From NCBI RefSeq assembly GCF_905404315.1, contig NC_066287.1, forward strand, positions 3,286,001-3,350,000: a DNA stretch of 64,000 nt, in the 5' to 3' direction. This document shows positions 63,799 through 64,000 of the stretch, in pieces. How positions within the stretch are numbered: position 1 is the stretch's first letter; each line of letters begins with the position of its first letter. Position numbers and translations under genes: made by a program. The notes below the pieces were generated by a model. It did not search any database and was not told the DNA's origin. It was given only the letters and a program-made list of their open reading frames with translations. The DNA is from Leptidea sinapis (taxonomy: Eukaryota; Arthropoda; Insecta; Lepidoptera; Pieridae).

Positions 63799-64000
63799 TG
63801 TTAGCGACACAGTCGCTGTGTTAAGCGACCGAATTAAGACGGTCGCGCGGACAGACCGGCTTGATATGCGATACGGTCGCGTAGCAGAGAGCCTCGCGAC
63901 CGTCACTTTTGATACGAATGGACTGTTGTGTTAACGTAATATTACCTTTGTCAATTGAACTTCACGAATTAAACTTATTAATTACAGTCTACTATTTAAT
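63799..64000 (+). repeat. BEL 3' LTR, cut by the window end
   Basis: Starts TGTTAGCGACACAG directly after CGCCGGGAGTA, the purine-rich tract expected to prime plus-strand synthesis. At least 202 bases long. It shows the LTR portion that is deleted from the 5' copy. Confidence 0.9.

Larger units (their letters stand above)
55237..64000 (+). mobile_element. BEL/Pao LTR retrotransposon, carrying a nested LINE
   Basis: A 117-bp left LTR part (55237-55353) and the right LTR (63799 to beyond the window) share TGTTAGCGACACAGTCGCTG at their starts, with 3 differences in 117 bases. Between them lie gag, a protease relic, RT, RNase H and integrase in BEL order (integrase last). The element is inserted in the Jockey-like LINE and is itself split at 57429-60991. 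The second target-duplication copy lies outside the window. Confidence 0.92.

Overview
The window reads as nuclear DNA of an insect, most likely a moth or butterfly. It is AT-rich and almost gene-free. It is packed with transposon types typical of Lepidoptera: short Helitrons ending in CTAG next to an A/T target, tRNA-headed SINEs, several LINE 3' ends with short-repeat tails, BEL/Pao, LOA-type and Jockey-type elements, piggyBac, Tc1 and mariner relatives, and hAT-type MITEs. The species call is an inference from this repeat content; there is no barcode gene. I see no bacterial operon, CRISPR array, rRNA or convincing functional tRNA gene.

One cellular gene is complete: a two-exon TMA7 homologue (64 codons, 41158-42083, + strand), with a polyadenylation signal about 250 bp after its stop. 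Two other short stretches look like first coding exons but cannot be completed here: one at 42897-43030, and a THAP-like zinc-finger start at 49757-49818.

Layout. 0-3 kb: a 13-copy, 100-bp tandem array with a 300-bp higher-order unit. 4-9.8 kb: LINE 3' ends, a SINE, a second SINE split by a Helitron, and LINE fragments. 10.5-13.6 kb: a decayed DDE transposase, an RT-associated C-terminal fragment and a tRNA-like repeat. 14.4-18.4 kb: a snapback element with a hammerhead-like core, a Helitron and several MITEs. 19.5-25 kb: Helitron copies and a tandem dimer of a tRNA-like repeat. 25-30 kb: LINE fragments, a nearly complete Tc1-like element (27825-29379) and a MITE. 31.7-32.1 kb: an unusual element with inverted ends enclosing three 107-bp units. 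35-38.6 kb: Jockey-like RT, a Helitron helicase relic carrying a SINE, and an RTE fragment. 38.8-40.7 kb: a hAT MITE with a perfect 8-bp target duplication and a mariner relic. 41-42 kb: TMA7. 43-49 kb: LINE pieces, an RTE insertion with a 48-bp direct repeat, and a piggyBac element sitting exactly at a TTAA inside another LINE.

50.6-64 kb is a nested stack. A Jockey-like LINE (ORF1 and ORF2 joined by a TAATG overlap) is interrupted by two non-coding insertions and then by a BEL/Pao LTR retrotransposon. The BEL is itself split within its reverse transcriptase by a LOA-type LINE with a 13-bp target duplication. The window ends inside the BEL 3' LTR. Every transposon ORF carries stops, frameshifts or truncations, so the stack is a record of successive insertions rather than an active system. 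I found no convincing new biological system. The most unusual structures are the 31.7 kb element, the hybrid LINE/tRNA repeat, and a set of near-perfect snapback palindromes.
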